A DNA stretch of 6,054 bases from Candidatus Omnitrophota bacterium (lineage in GTDB: Bacteria > Omnitrophota > Gorgyraeia > 2-01-FULL-45-10): contig PLLI01000095.1 of the NCBI GenBank assembly GCA_003140915.1, forward strand, positions 181-6,234. Direction: 5' to 3'. The notes beneath the pieces were generated by a model that ran no database searches, was not told where the DNA came from, and worked only from the letters and a program-made list of their open reading frames with translations. The position numbers and the translations under genes were made by a program. Shown piece by piece: positions 6,008 through 6,054 of this stretch. The first letter of the stretch is position 1, and every line of letters starts with the position of its first letter.

Positions 6008-6054
6008 ATGGGAAAATATCTTAGTATAATTATCGGGAGTCTGGTTGCGATCAT
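6008..6054 (+). CDS. Start of a small or membrane protein, cut by the right edge
   Basis: ATG at 6008 opens a frame of 15 codons to the edge, reading MGKYLSIIIGSLVAI: a short basic start then a hydrophobic stretch that looks like the first transmembrane helix of an integral membrane protein or a signal anchor. The ATG lies 9 nt after a -10 hexamer, so the mRNA is probably leaderless. The family cannot be named from 15 residues. The promoter makes it a separate transcription unit from the operon upstream. Confidence 0.55.
   Translation, partial: MGKYLSIIIGSLVAI

Overview
The window looks like a chromosomal piece from an uncultivated diderm bacterium. It encodes an outer-membrane Omp85/TpsB-type barrel, so the cell has an outer membrane. 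Coding is dense, base composition is moderate, and the genes favour ATA (Ile) and AGG (Arg) codons. Together with the PEGA-propeller protein and the CPR-like glycosyltransferase, this makes a lineage such as Candidatus Omnitrophota my best guess. That is inference from style and family recollection, not proof.

Layout. Bases 1-307 hold the start of a minus-strand gene that runs off the left edge, probably an acyltransferase of the FemAB/GNAT-like type. A 76-base divergent gap carries a near-consensus sigma70-type promoter that fires rightward almost onto the ATG of the next gene. Four plus-strand genes then follow in tight order: a TpsB/ShlB-family outer-membrane transporter (384-2120), the radical-SAM rRNA/tRNA methyltransferase RlmN (2136-3185), a membrane-anchored PEGA-domain protein with a propeller-like C-terminal region (3182-4150), and a membrane glycosyltransferase of the BcsA-like GT2 type (4137-5648). 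Gaps and overlaps are 15 nt, a 4-nt overlap and a 14-nt overlap, so one polycistronic transcript is likely, with translational coupling across the last three genes.

Bases 5649-6007 hold no convincing gene but are rich in structure. A long imperfect inverted repeat of about 198 bp (5643-5840) begins inside the last codons of the glycosyltransferase gene. A perfect 9-bp stem with a GAAA-capped tip lies at 5924-5950. A second near-consensus promoter at 5970-5998 also places its expected start point next to an ATG, at 6008. That ATG opens a gene cut by the right edge, whose visible N-terminus is hydrophobic.

How the genes may work together. RlmN is a translation-fidelity enzyme and probably a passenger. 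The other three make envelope-related proteins: an inner-membrane processive-type glycosyltransferase, a membrane-anchored extracytoplasmic PEGA protein and an outer-membrane POTRA-barrel. A joint role in building or exporting a surface polymer is possible but speculative. The best-supported unusual points are the two matching leaderless-type promoters, the long inverted-repeat element at the 3' end of the operon, and a 9-A tract in the barrel gene where gain or loss of one base would end translation at once.
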